Shown piece after piece: positions 1 to 8,323 of a stretch of 64,000 nucleotides of DNA (its first letter is position 1; each line of letters starts with the position of its first letter). Made by a program: the position numbers and the translations under genes. The notes under the pieces are model-generated. The model saw only the letters and a list, made by a program, of their open reading frames with translations, ran no database searches and was not told where the DNA came from. The stretch is from Hymenobacter sp. APR13 (GTDB taxonomy: Bacteria; Bacteroidota; Bacteroidia; Cytophagales; Hymenobacteraceae): NCBI RefSeq assembly GCF_000737515.1, contig NZ_CP006587.1, positions 310,001 through 374,000 of the forward strand, read 5' to 3'.

Positions 1-517
1 GCACATGTTTAGTTAAATGAATTTTTAATATTTTTTGAAATGAATCTATATCTACGAAAGTCCAATGAAGCACACCTAATTCCTGTGCCTTGCCTTTAAA
101 ACTTTTAACCTTAGCCATTTGATCTAGATCTATATCATCAGGCTGAATAGCTTTTGAACTAAAATACATCATTATCTTAGGATTCACCTTATCATTCTTA
201 AATCTATCATATGCTCTCAAGAATTCTTCTTCAGTACCTGAACCTGCTCTTCCCGTTGGCGAACTGAATTTCTTCCACATAATCCCAATGAATATATCAT
301 AATCATCACCAATCTGATTATTTATCACATCTTGAGCATCTATTCCGACAGATGGGTATGCATGAGTTTCCCATCCGATAATATCCAAATGGATATTCGA
401 TGTTTGTCTTACTATAGAATTTAACTCATCGATTACCTGTCTGACTGCATTTCTCTCTTCTAAAACGTCAGATGGCGAGGCAAGAAAAACACTTATATGC
501 GTGATTTGAGAAGGCAT
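1..517 (-). CDS. DUF4062-type protein, 3' end outside window
   Basis: An open frame from the ATG at 517 runs leftward to the edge without a stop, giving about 172 visible residues; the C-terminus is not in the window. The N-terminus reads ISVFLASPSDVLEERNAV, followed by GWETHAYPS and DIFIGIMWKKFSS. This matches the DUF4062 pattern (a beta strand, an S-x-D-x-x-x-ER motif, then a Rossmann-like core ending in an IGI strand). DUF4062 often forms the N-terminal part of larger proteins, some with STAND-type NTPase regions, so more domains may follow; that is inference. Base composition is clearly AT-rich compared with the GC-rich genes to the right, which suggests acquisition by transfer. Biochemical function is unknown. 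Confidence 0.75.
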   Translation of the reverse strand, partial: MPSQITHISVFLASPSDVLEERNAVRQVIDELNSIVRQTSNIHLDIIGWETHAYPSVGIDAQDVINNQIGDDYDIFIGIMWKKFSSPTGRAGSGTEEEFLRAYDRFKNDKVNPKIMMYFSSKAIQPDDIDLDQMAKVKSFKGKAQELGVLHWTFVDIDSFQKILKIHLTKHV

Positions 518-564
518 TTTATTTGTTTTTAGGTTTAATTAACACAAAGGAGTAAAATTGATAA

Positions 565-2328
565 CTACGCCCGTCCCGGAATCTTCACCCCACGCTCCTC
601 GGCTACCTGCTGAGCCAGCTCGTAGCCCGCGTCGGCGTGGCGAAAGATACCCATGCCGGGGTCGGTGGTGAGCACCCGCTTTAATCGTTCGGCTTTTTCG
701 GGGGTGCCGGTGGCTACGATTACCATGCCGGAGTGGGTGGAGTTGCCGATGCCCACGCCGCCGCCGTTGTGCAATGAAACCCAGTCGGCGCCGCTGGCGC
801 AGTTGGCCAGGGCATTGAGCAGGGGCCAGTCGGCTACGGCGTCGGAGCCGTCGAGCATGCCTTCGGTTTCGCGGTTGGGCGAGGCCACGGAGCCGCAGTC
901 GAGGTGGTCGCGGCCGATAACGATAGGGGCCGATACTTCGCCCCGCGCCACCAGGTCGTTGATGACCAGGCCGAACTTCTCCCGCTCGCCGTAGCCCAGC
1001 CAGCACACGCGGGCCGGCAAGCCGATGAACGGCACTTTGGCCTGGGCCTTCTCAATCCAGCGGGCCAGCATCTTGTTGTCGGGAAAGGTTTCGAGCAGGG
1101 CACGGTCGATGCGCAAAATATCCTGGGGGTCGCCGCTGAGGGCGGCCCAGCGGAAGGGGCCTTTGCCCTCGCAAAACAGCGGCCGTATATAGCCGGGCAC
1201 AAAGCCGGGATAAAGAAACTGGCCGTGCTCGTCGCGCACTTTCAGGCCGCCTTTCTCGGCCTGCCCGCGTAGGTTGTTGCCGTAGTCGAGGGCCACGGAA
1301 CCAGCGGTCTGCATATCAATAATGGCCTGGCAGTGCTTCATGATGGATTGCAGCGCCTGCCGGCGGAACTCAGTGGGGTCATCTTTGCGCAGTTGCAATA
1401 CCGCGTCGATGTCGCCTTCAGGGATATAGTCGAGCAGGTCGTGGGCCGAGGTCTGGTCCGTGACGATGTCCACTTTATAGCCCTGGGCCAGCAGTTCGGG
1501 AAGCACAGTGGCGGCGTTGCCGGTGAGGCCGATGCTCCAGCCGGTGCGGGCGGCTTTGTACTGCTCGCACAGGGCCAGGGCGTGCGGCAGGTCGCGGGCC
1601 TGCTCGTCGAGGTAGCCTTCGCGCACCTTCTGCTTCACCCGCTCGTCAATCGGCTCGATGACGAGGCACACGCCGTCGTTCATGGTCACGGCCAGCGGCT
1701 GCGCGCCGCTCATGCCGCCCAGCCCGGCCGTGACGGTCACGGTACCGGCCAGCGTGCCCGCAAAGTGCTTGTCGGCCACGGCCGCGAAGGTTTCGTAGGT
1801 GCCCTGCAAAATGCCCTGGGTGGCAATGTAAATCCAAGAGCCGGCCGTCATCTGCCCGTACATCATCAGCCCCAGCCGGTCCAGCTCATCGAAATACTCC
1901 TGGGTGCTCCAGGCGGGCACGAGGTTGCTGTTGGCGATGAGCACGCGCGGGGCGTGGGCCCAGGTACGCAGCACGCCCACGGCCTTGCCGCTTTGCACCA
2001 GCATGGTTTCGTCGGGCTCCAGGTTTTTGAGGGTCCTGACTATCGTTTGGTACTCTTTCCAGTTGCGGGCGGCGCGGCCGGCCCCGCCGTACACAATCAG
2101 CTCGTCGTAGACCAGCGAAACGGCTGGGTCGAGGTTGTTTTCCAGCATGCGCAGGGCCGCTTCAGCCTCCCAGGTTTTACAGCGCAGGGTGGTGCCGTGC
2201 ATGGCTTTTACGGTTTCCTCAGGCTTGTACTCGTAGTACATGGGCCGGGTGGCGGGCGCAGTAGCCGGGGCCGATTGGCTGGTAGCTTCCAGGTTCAGCT
2301 CGGGGGTGTCGAGGGCGGAATGGGGCAT
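565..2328 (-). CDS. hutU: Urocanate hydratase (urocanase)
   Basis: Second step of histidine degradation: hydrates urocanate to imidazolone propionate in the cytoplasm using tightly bound NAD+. The 587-residue product carries [15 protein letters not shown] (NAD-binding loop), [31 protein letters not shown], and the conserved Cys region [13 protein letters not shown]. Length is slightly above the usual roughly 550-560 residues because of a short N-terminal extension. I chose the ATG at 2328 (MPHSALD); an in-frame ATG at 2358 would add ten residues. A formimidoylglutamase-like gene lies on the same strand at 4700-5647, but a plus-strand gene separates the two, so they are not one operon. hutH and hutI are not in the window. 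Confidence 0.95.
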   Translation of the reverse strand: MPHSALDTPELNLEATSQSAPATAPATRPMYYEYKPEETVKAMHGTTLRCKTWEAEAALRMLENNLDPAVSLVYDELIVYGGAGRAARNWKEYQTIVRTLKNLEPDETMLVQSGKAVGVLRTWAHAPRVLIANSNLVPAWSTQEYFDELDRLGLMMYGQMTAGSWIYIATQGILQGTYETFAAVADKHFAGTLAGTVTVTAGLGGMSGAQPLAVTMNDGVCLVIEPIDERVKQKVREGYLDEQARDLPHALALCEQYKAARTGWSIGLTGNAATVLPELLAQGYKVDIVTDQTSAHDLLDYIPEGDIDAVLQLRKDDPTEFRRQALQSIMKHCQAIIDMQTAGSVALDYGNNLRGQAEKGGLKVRDEHGQFLYPGFVPGYIRPLFCEGKGPFRWAALSGDPQDILRIDRALLETFPDNKMLARWIEKAQAKVPFIGLPARVCWLGYGEREKFGLVINDLVARGEVSAPIVIGRDHLDCGSVASPNRETEGMLDGSDAVADWPLLNALANCASGADWVSLHNGGGVGIGNSTHSGMVIVATGTPEKAERLKRVLTTDPGMGIFRHADAGYELAQQVAEERGVKIPGRA

Positions 2329-2767
2329 GAGGGTGAAAAGTTGGGTGGGGAGCAGCAAGATATTGATTTTCGGCGGGCACCGGAATCGTTGCGGGCAGCC
2401 GCTTTTTCAGTTGCCGGATTGGACTGGCAGGGTCATTTCTCAGCTACACCATGATGCTGGCGCGGCGCAAGATGACGCGCCGCACCCTGGGCGCCGCCGT
2501 GGATGGCACGCGGGCCAGCCTATCTGTTCTCACAGGCACAGTCAACAAGTCCAGGACCATGCGCTTCAGCACACTGGAGGCCATCCGCCGGGACTGGAGC
2601 GCTAGCCCACCGACCTGCTGGAATATGTGCCCAAGCCGCCAGCGCCGCCTACTGAGTAGCCCGCGGACTGTGGGGCTGGCCGGGGCAGAATCGTGGCATT
2701 TGCGGCACTGGCGCAGCCCTGCGGCCGGCTTCTGCGTATGCAGGGCCAAACCTTACTGTTGTTTGCT
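2329..2767. other. Divergent intergenic region, no confident gene
   Basis: About 440 bases lie between hutU (minus) and the metallo-hydrolase gene (plus). Open frames exist on both strands but their products are Arg/Ser-rich, resemble no family, and look like high-GC artefacts. One plus-strand frame ends with TDLLEYVPKPPAPPTE and a stop (about 2609-2659), which resembles a natural protein C-terminus but is preceded in frame by a stop at 2603. It may be a decayed gene remnant. No clear TAnnTTTG box was seen for either flanking gene. Confidence 0.4.
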
Positions 2768-3760
2768 ATGAAACAGGTAGCCGCTGGCGTAACCCAGCTT
2801 CAGATTCAGCGCTTCGTTAATCTTTATTTCGTGGAAACCGGCCGCGCCGGCGAATGGGTGCTGGTAGACACCGGCCTGCCGGGCTCCGACAAGGATATCA
2901 TTGCCGCCGCCAACAAGCTGTTCTATCCCGGCACGCATCCCGAAGCCATCATCCTGACGCACGGCCACATGGACCACTCCGGCTCGGTGCAGGCGCTGGC
3001 GGAACACTGGAAGGTGCCAGTGCTAGCCCACCCGCTGGAGATGCCCTTCCTTACGGCCCGCGCCGTGTACCCCGCCGCCGACCCGACGGTGGAAAACGGC
3101 GGCTCCCTGGCGTTTGTGGCGCGGTTTTTCCCGCCGCAGTCGTTCCAGCTCTCCGATTACGTGCAGGCCTTCCCCACCGATTCGGAAGAGGTGCCCTACC
3201 TACCGGGCTGGCGCTGGGTGCACGTGCCCGGCCACGCGCCCGGCCAGTTGGCTCTGTTCCGCGAGTCGGACCGCACGCTGCTGGGTGCCGATGCGTTTGC
3301 CACCGCCAACCACGAGTCGGTGCCGAAGCTGCTGCTGCAGGTACCCGAAATCAGCGTGGCCGGCGCGCCCTTCAACTACGACTGGCAGCAAGTGCGCGAG
3401 TCGGTGCGGAAGCTGGCCGCCCTGCGCCCCGCGGCCATTGGCTGCGGCCACGGCCCCGTCATTACCGGCCCCAAAGCCACCCAAGGACTTCAACATTTAG
3501 CCGATAACTTCCCCATGCCCACTAAAGGACGCTACGTACAGCAACCCGCCCGCCTCGACGCCAACGGCGTTGCCTCGGTGCCCCCCGCCCCTTCTGATCC
3601 GCTGCGCACCAAGCTCGCCATTCTGGGCGCTGCCTTGGGTGCCATGGCCGCTGCTGCGTACTTCATCAAGAAGCAGAAAACGCATCAGCAGAACGCCTAC
3701 CCTACTACCGAGCCCGATGGCCCACGCCACGAGCGTACCGGCGAGGTAATCCGGCACTAG
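2768..3760 (+). CDS. Metallo-beta-lactamase-fold hydrolase with C-terminal membrane anchor
   Basis: A 330-residue MBL-fold protein. The metal-binding motif THGHMDH lies at residues 64-70, followed by HVPGHAPGQLAL, LLGADAF and GCGHGPV, which supply the remaining His and Asp ligands of a binuclear metal site. The substrate cannot be told; the layout resembles glyoxalase-II-like or general MBL hydrolases. After the enzyme domain comes a hydrophobic segment (LAILGAALGAMAAAAYFI) and a polar tail, so the protein may be membrane-tethered at its C-terminus. The start at the ATG at 2768 (MKQVAAGV) was chosen because the fold begins directly after it; upstream residues in the frame are not MBL-like. 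Confidence 0.85.
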   Translation: MKQVAAGVTQLQIQRFVNLYFVETGRAGEWVLVDTGLPGSDKDIIAAANKLFYPGTHPEAIILTHGHMDHSGSVQALAEHWKVPVLAHPLEMPFLTARAVYPAADPTVENGGSLAFVARFFPPQSFQLSDYVQAFPTDSEEVPYLPGWRWVHVPGHAPGQLALFRESDRTLLGADAFATANHESVPKLLLQVPEISVAGAPFNYDWQQVRESVRKLAALRPAAIGCGHGPVITGPKATQGLQHLADNFPMPTKGRYVQQPARLDANGVASVPPAPSDPLRTKLAILGAALGAMAAAAYFIKKQKTHQQNAYPTTEPDGPRHERTGEVIRH

Positions 3761-3782
3761 ACGGACGTAAGGCCTCATTTAT

Positions 3783-3859
3783 ACCGTGCCCCGGCGGCGG
3801 GCAGGCGGCTACACCCATCCTAGTTGTAACCACTTGCCTGCTGTCGGGGCACGGTGTTT
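3783..3859. terminator. Hairpin between convergent genes
   Basis: ACCGTGCCCCG (3783-3793) pairs with CGGGGCACGGT (3845-3855), with partly paired GC-rich bases inside, followed on the plus strand by TTTT. It lies between the convergent metallo-hydrolase and DUF4097 genes and could stop transcription from the plus-strand gene. Confidence 0.6.
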
Positions 3860-3863
3860 TCAG

Positions 3864-4703
3864 CTATTCTTTTCCCGGCACCGAAGATGAGCTGGCGTCC
3901 GTTTGCTGCACGTCTACGCTGCCATTTACGGTGGCCAGGCGCAGTTGCGGGCCGCCTTTGCCGAAGGTGGCGGTGAGGCTGCGGGGCATCTGCTGCTTGC
4001 GGGTGGCCGGGTCCAGCTTGGCTGTCACGCGGCCGTTGGTGGTGCGGGCCGTGAGGGTGGCGGCATAGGTGGCGGGCAGCCGGCACTGCACGCTGCCGCT
4101 GGTGGTTTGCACATCGAACCCGGTGCCGTCCCAGGTGGGGCCGCTGAGCGTGAGGGCCACACTGCCGTTGGTGGTTTTGCCGCGCACGTCGCCGGCCAGG
4201 TTCAGCAGCTGCACGCTGCCGTTGGTGGTTTCGAAGGTGATGGTGCCCTGTACGTTTTCGAGGCGTAGGCCGCCGTTGGTGGCGTGAAGCGCCAGGCTAG
4301 TGCGGGTGGGCACCAGTACTTCATAGCTCACACTCCAGTCGTCGAGGCTGCCGTTGGCGCGGGCAGCCTGCATTTGGTGGTTGGTGGTGCTGATGCGGAC
4401 ACTGGCCACTAGGGCCTGGGCAGCCGCCAGCTCGCCGGAAGACGCCCGTACCAGCGCCCGCACCCGCACCGTAGAGCCGTCCCATCCCCGCACCGTGATG
4501 CTGCCATTCAGGCGTGCATCCACGGAAAGCGCCGTGCCGGCCGGGGGCGCGGGCAACGTCAGGTCGCGGGTTTCGCAGTAGGTTTTGCGCAACTGCGTGT
4601 TGGCATTGGCTTCGCACTGAAGCTGAAAGGCCGGAGCCGCCGGCGTTTGGGCAGCCACCGGGCCGGCCAGCGCCAGCAGCAAAGCCAGGAGCGGATGTTT
4701 CAT
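3864..4703 (-). CDS. Secreted DUF4097-type beta-strand-repeat protein
   Basis: A 279-residue protein with a signal peptide (MKHPLLALLLALAGPVAAQ) and a series of short beta-strand repeats containing the recurring TTNGSV/TTNGRV/ATNGGL pattern typical of the DUF4097 putative adhesin family, whose members form beta-helix-like folds. It is probably periplasmic or outer-membrane associated; its ligand is unknown. The ATG at 4703 overlaps the TGA of the upstream ureohydrolase gene (ATGA), indicating translational coupling and co-transcription with it. That pairing of a cytoplasmic enzyme with an exported protein has no obvious functional explanation. Confidence 0.8.
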   Translation of the reverse strand: MKHPLLALLLALAGPVAAQTPAAPAFQLQCEANANTQLRKTYCETRDLTLPAPPAGTALSVDARLNGSITVRGWDGSTVRVRALVRASSGELAAAQALVASVRISTTNHQMQAARANGSLDDWSVSYEVLVPTRTSLALHATNGGLRLENVQGTITFETTNGSVQLLNLAGDVRGKTTNGSVALTLSGPTWDGTGFDVQTTSGSVQCRLPATYAATLTARTTNGRVTAKLDPATRKQQMPRSLTATFGKGGPQLRLATVNGSVDVQQTDASSSSVPGKE

Positions 4704-5647
4704 AGCACTGTCAGGTTGGGGTGAAGAAGGCCGGTGGTCGGTGCAGGCCCGGCCGCTACGCCGGTCAGATAGGCCGCCAGCACGGTAGCGGCTAGGCGGG
4801 CGGTCTGATTGTCGCGGTCAAACACTGGGTTAAGCTCCATAATTTCGAACAGCCGTACCTGCGGCTGGCGGCCCGCCAGGAAAGCTGCCTCCGTGGCTTG
4901 CCGGGGCGTGAAACCGTCGGCACTCGGGGCCGATACGGCCGGCGCAAATGCTTCGGCGCAACTGTCCACATCAAAGCTCACGAAGCAGGCCGCACTGCCG
5001 GCCGCTCGTGCCAGCGCGCGGCTCATGTACAGCGGCATACCGTCGGCCTGCACGTGGGCCAGCGGCACCACTGTGGCCTGCTGCTGGTGCAGAAACTCGA
5101 TATCAGTCCAGGTGTTGAGGTTGGAATGCAGGCCGATTTCGGTGAAGTGCGGGCCGTGCAGAAACCCTTCGCGCAGCAGCCGGCCAAACGGCGTACCGCT
5201 GCTGATCACCGGCCGGTCTTTCACGTCGGCGTGGGCATCAAGGTTGATGCCACCAATTGCCTGCCCGCCGATGGCGTCGAAAAGGCCACGGGCCGTGCTG
5301 TAGCTGCCATCGTGGGAGCCGCCCAGCACCACCACCCGCGGATACTGCCGCAGCAGCGCCGCCAGCTGCTCGCGGATATGGGCGTGGTTGGCGGCGTGGT
5401 CGGGGTGGCGCAGGGCTAGGTCGCCGGCATCAGCAATGCGCAGGTGGTCGAGGCGCAAGTTGTGCTCCAGGTTATACGCTTTATGGTATCGGCGCAGCTC
5501 ACGCCGGATGGCGGCGGGCGCGCCGGCCGCCCCGGCCCGCCCGCCTTCCAGCACCGTCCCGAAATCCAGGGGCAGGCCCACCAGGCAAACGTCGGCTTCG
5601 GGCAGCTCCGTGGCCGGCCGAATGAGCTCATGCAGAAAAGTTACCAT
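4700..5647 (-). CDS. hutG: Ureohydrolase, probable formimidoylglutamase
   Basis: A 315-residue arginase/agmatinase-superfamily enzyme. The manganese-site motifs are GGSHDGS, NLDAHADVKDR and SFDVDSCAEAFAP followed by VSAPSADGF. The last motif, with APAVSAP in place of the DPxxxPGTGTP of arginase, is characteristic of bacterial formimidoylglutamases (formiminoglutamate to glutamate plus formamide, the last step of histidine degradation). hutU on the same strand nearby supports this, though the two are separated by an opposite-strand gene. Agmatinase- or arginase-like activity cannot be excluded from sequence alone. Its stop overlaps the start of the DUF4097 gene by four bases. Confidence 0.8.
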   Translation of the reverse strand: MVTFLHELIRPATELPEADVCLVGLPLDFGTVLEGGRAGAAGAPAAIRRELRRYHKAYNLEHNLRLDHLRIADAGDLALRHPDHAANHAHIREQLAALLRQYPRVVVLGGSHDGSYSTARGLFDAIGGQAIGGINLDAHADVKDRPVISSGTPFGRLLREGFLHGPHFTEIGLHSNLNTWTDIEFLHQQQATVVPLAHVQADGMPLYMSRALARAAGSAACFVSFDVDSCAEAFAPAVSAPSADGFTPRQATEAAFLAGRQPQVRLFEIMELNPVFDRDNQTARLAATVLAAYLTGVAAGPAPTTGLLHPNLTVL

Positions 5648-5821
5648 TCGCCTAAAGTACTATCTGAGGGCATTGCAAATGTCTGGCTGTTATTTTTGCC
5701 GAAGAATACGGTTTTGCCACACCTAATCACTCTTTTCATATTCGCGGCAAGCTGAACGATTCCGGTTGCAAGCACGTTTACAAACAAGTTAAATTTCAAT
5801 ACTACTTTCCCGATATTGCCG

Positions 5822-6241
5822 ATGGTACTTAGCTTACCGCAATTACACGTTCTACTGGATTCCGCTTCGCTGATGATCTACCACAGTCCGGAGCACAACT
5901 ATCTGCTGGCGGAGTGGCGGGGCCACCACGATTCGGAATCGGCCCGGCTGGGCTGTCAGCGGTTACTGCAGGAAGTGTACAAGACGGGCAGCAAGCGCCT
6001 GCTCAATGATAGCAGCGAGGTGTTTGGCGAATGGAAGGAACTGGCCGCTTGGATTGGGGCCACCTTTATTCCGCAGTTGCAACAGGCCGGCATTGAGGCA
6101 ATTGCTTGGGTGAATGCCATGGACTGGCCAGCGCGCAGCTGCGTAGCCTCTTCGGTGCATCACACGCCTCATCCAGTCGTGACCATCTTCGACTTTGACC
6201 AGCTGGAGGAAGCCCGGCACTGGCTGCAGGCTGGCAGCTAA
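5822..6241 (+). CDS. Small hypothetical protein, possibly STAS/SpoIIAA-like
   Basis: A 139-residue protein starting at the ATG at 5822 (a TTG two codons upstream is less likely). Features such as YLLAEWRGHHDSESARLG, GSKRLLNDSSEVFGEW and VTIFDFDQLEEARHWL suggest the alternating alpha/beta layout of SpoIIAA/STAS-like proteins found widely in Hymenobacter-type genomes. There is no signal peptide or membrane segment, so it should be cytoplasmic. No catalytic motif is visible. It is followed 28 bases later by a small secreted protein gene on the same strand. Confidence 0.65.
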   Translation: MVLSLPQLHVLLDSASLMIYHSPEHNYLLAEWRGHHDSESARLGCQRLLQEVYKTGSKRLLNDSSEVFGEWKELAAWIGATFIPQLQQAGIEAIAWVNAMDWPARSCVASSVHHTPHPVVTIFDFDQLEEARHWLQAGS

Positions 6242-6268
6242 GCCGGACCCGCACCGTATCTTCCGGCC

Positions 6269-6700
6269 ATGAACAAGCTTCTTTTGCTGGCGGGCCTGCT
6301 GCTGGCGGCTCCGGCCGCGCAGGCGCAGCGCCGGGCAGCCGTTCCCCGGCTGACGCCTTCGTTTTTCAGCACCTACGCCTACCTCACTTATACTATTCTC
6401 GACAAGGGCACCAGCGCCACGCCCATGGCGGCGCAGGGCGTGGGCGGCACACTCACGCTGCGTCCCGATGGCACCTACCAAAAGGCCCTGACTATTGCCG
6501 GCAACGGCGGTACCATGCGCTTCGACCAAACGGGCCGGTTCCGCTTCACCGCCGACCGCATTGCCTTCACCTACACCGACAAGAAGGGCCAGCCCCGCAC
6601 CGACGAGGGCACGTTCCGACTCACCAACGGCATCCTGACGCTTACCATCCTGGGCTATCCGGCCGGCAATCAGAGCGTGTACACGCTGCGGGCGCAATAG
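6269..6700 (+). CDS. Small secreted protein of unknown function
   Basis: A 143-residue protein with a clear signal peptide (MNKLLLLAGLLLAAPAAQAQ). The mature part is rich in beta-strand-type segments: GVGGTLTLRPDGTYQKALT, GTMRFDQTGRFRFTADRIAF and GTFRLTNGILTLTI. This resembles the small lipocalin-like or META-like beta proteins common in Bacteroidota, whose ligands are unknown. It follows the preceding gene closely and may share its transcript. Confidence 0.7.
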   Translation: MNKLLLLAGLLLAAPAAQAQRRAAVPRLTPSFFSTYAYLTYTILDKGTSATPMAAQGVGGTLTLRPDGTYQKALTIAGNGGTMRFDQTGRFRFTADRIAFTYTDKKGQPRTDEGTFRLTNGILTLTILGYPAGNQSVYTLRAQ

Positions 6701-6725
6701 CCGACGGCAGCGCCACGGCCGGCTA

Positions 6726-6778
6726 TTGCGCCCGGCCGGGCGGCGGCTGATGGCGGCCTGCGTTGCGCCCGGCCGGGC
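6726..6778. repeat. GC-rich palindromic direct repeat
   Basis: The 16-mer TTGCGCCCGGCCGGGC occurs at 6726-6741 and again at 6763-6778. Each copy contains the perfect palindrome CCCGGCCGGG. It lies downstream of the small secreted protein gene and just upstream of the yebC promoter box, and probably acts as a terminator or spacer; no T-run follows the first copy. Confidence 0.5.
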
Positions 6779-6785
6779 TTTCTGC

Positions 6786-6792
6786 TAACTTG
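6786..6792 (+). promoter_or_regulatory. Probable -7 promoter box for yebC
   Basis: TAACTTG resembles the Bacteroidota TAnnTTTG -7 element. It lies 64 bases upstream of the yebC ATG. No clear -33 element was seen. Confidence 0.4.
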
Positions 6793-6855
6793 CAGCCCGT
6801 TCGGCGCTGCCGGCCGGTTTGCTTACTTACCTAATCACCTAATCACCGCATATAG

Positions 6856-7590
6856 ATGGGACGCGCGTTTGAATTCCGCAAAGGCCGCAAAATGAAGCGC
6901 TGGGACCGGATGTCCAAAGATTTCACCCGCATCGGCCGCGAAATTGTGATGGCCGTGAAGGAGTCGGGCTCCAACCCCGATACCAACTCGCGCCTGCGCA
7001 CGGCCATGCAGAACGCCAAGGGCGTGAACATGCCCAAAGACCGGGTGGAAGCCGCCATCAAGCGGGCCAGCTCCCGCGAGGAGAAGGATTACTCCGAGGT
7101 GGTATATGAGGGCTACGCGCCCCACGGCGTGGCCGTGGTGATTGAAACCGCCACCGACAACCCCACCCGCACCGTGGCCAACGTGCGCATGTACTTCAAC
7201 CGCGGCAACGGCGCCCTGGGCACCGCCGGCTCTTCCGACTACACCTTCACCCGCAAGGGCGTGTTCAAGCTGGCCGCCGAAGGCCTGGACCTCGACGAGC
7301 TAGAGCTGGAACTGATTGATGCCGGCGCCGAAGACGTGTACGCCGACCAAGACGAAGACGAGCACGGCAACGAAAAGCACTTTATCGTGGTGGAAACCGC
7401 CTTCACCGACTTCGGCCAGATGCAGAAGGCGCTGGAGGAAAAAGGTCTGAACGTGGTGTCGGCGCAGCTGCAGCGCATACCCAACACCACCGTGCACCTC
7501 GAAGGCGACCAGCTGGAAGAAGTGATGAACCTCATCGAGAAATTCGAGGACGACGACGACGTGCAGGCCGTGTACCACACGCTCGGCTAA
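6856..7590 (+). CDS. yebC: YebC/PmpR (TACO1) family protein
   Basis: A 244-residue cytoplasmic protein that starts with MGRAFEFRKGRKMKRWDRMS, a variant of the family's nucleic-acid-binding N-terminus (commonly AGHSKWANI in other groups). The hallmark segments SRLRTAMQNAKGVNMPKDRVEAAIKR, YEGYAPHGVAVVIE, ATDNPTRTVANVR and the acidic LDELELELIDAGAEDV are all present. Family members have been described as transcriptional regulators and, more recently, as ribosome-associated factors helping translation of difficult (proline-rich) stretches. Single gene with its own promoter; length normal. Confidence 0.95.
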   Translation: MGRAFEFRKGRKMKRWDRMSKDFTRIGREIVMAVKESGSNPDTNSRLRTAMQNAKGVNMPKDRVEAAIKRASSREEKDYSEVVYEGYAPHGVAVVIETATDNPTRTVANVRMYFNRGNGALGTAGSSDYTFTRKGVFKLAAEGLDLDELELELIDAGAEDVYADQDEDEHGNEKHFIVVETAFTDFGQMQKALEEKGLNVVSAQLQRIPNTTVHLEGDQLEEVMNLIEKFEDDDDVQAVYHTLG

Positions 7591-7591
7591 A

Positions 7592-7630
7592 TCACGGATT
7601 TAACCGGATTGTCCGGATTTCACGGATTTT
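7592..7630. repeat. Short tandem motif (CACGGATT-like units)
   Basis: Directly after the yebC stop come about four imperfect 10-base units: CACGGATTTA, ACCGGATTGT, CCGGATTTC, ACGGATTTTG. Tandem GATT-containing arrays like this are known in intergenic DNA of many Bacteroidota. Role unknown. Confidence 0.5.
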
Positions 7631-7636
7631 GTACAC

Positions 7637-7693
7637 GATTCAATCAGACAAGCGGGCCGCTCCATTGGGGCGGCCCGCTTGTCTGATTGAATC
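7637..7693. terminator. Perfect 24-bp inverted repeat after yebC
   Basis: Arms at 7637-7660 and 7670-7693 are perfectly complementary (GATTCAATCAGAC... through AGCGGGCCGC), with a 9-base loop. The hairpin is strong enough to end transcription of yebC, though no long T-run follows. Its symmetry also allows action on both strands. Confidence 0.65.
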
Positions 7694-7721
7694 ATCCATA
7701 TTTACATAACACGCTACTTCT

Positions 7722-8216
7722 ATGCCTTCACTACGCTTATGTGCAATGCTGGGCTTGCTATTGGTCATTGGCTGCCAAAAGAAAGACGCCCAACCTGATA
7801 CAACGTGTGCTGACGAGGATTTCTCTCAGAGCATCGTGACACCCAACGTACAGTTGATGCTGCCAAACGGTATCAGCCCAAACGGTGACGGGCTAAATGA
7901 CCGATTTATACCTTTTGCCTTCTATACTAATCTGCCTCCGGTTGGAGCACCGCCGTCCCCCACGTTTTCCAGTAGAACGCTGAAAGTGTACACAAATACG
8001 GGCCGGAAGCTGGTGTTTGAAGGGCTGAATTATCAGAGCGAATTTGATGGTCATGACAGCCAAGGAGCTGAGCTACCGGAAGGGAAATACTACTGCGAGC
8101 TGACATTGGATACCAACTCGGCTCGCGGTACTGTGGTGCTGGTAAGAAGTACCAAAACCTGCAATTGCCGAACAGTGGATTCAAACGACGACTATTTGGC
8201 CTCACGCTGCCAATAG
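7722..8216 (+). CDS. Lipoprotein consisting of a T9SS type-B/gliding-motility C-terminal-like domain
   Basis: A 164-residue protein with a lipoprotein signal (MLGLLLVIGC, Cys at about residue 18). The rest reads like the gliding-motility-associated C-terminal domain that usually ends very large T9SS substrates: LPNGISPNGDGLNDRF, then LKVYTNTGRKLVFEG, FDGHDSQGAELPEGKYYCELTL and GTVVLVR. Here the domain stands alone behind a lipid anchor, and extra residues with CNC and RC cysteines follow it. As a sorting signal it would have no cargo, so it may be a structural lipoprotein using the same fold. Base composition is less GC-rich than its neighbours. Confidence 0.75.
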   Translation: MPSLRLCAMLGLLLVIGCQKKDAQPDTTCADEDFSQSIVTPNVQLMLPNGISPNGDGLNDRFIPFAFYTNLPPVGAPPSPTFSSRTLKVYTNTGRKLVFEGLNYQSEFDGHDSQGAELPEGKYYCELTLDTNSARGTVVLVRSTKTCNCRTVDSNDDYLASRCQ

Positions 8217-8323
8217 AGTAAAGTATTAGTAACGGGCTGCTCCTGGTGGGGCGGCCCGCTTTGCGTTTGGTGGTGGTGGGGAAGTTAGGTAGGTTTAGCT
8301 TTCCCACCTTCACGCCTCTCTAC

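Noticed and set aside
2451-2771. Open frames of about 100 residues on both strands upstream of the metallo-hydrolase
   Set aside because: Products are Arg/Ser/Pro-rich, match no family, and overlap each other; typical of high-GC non-coding DNA.
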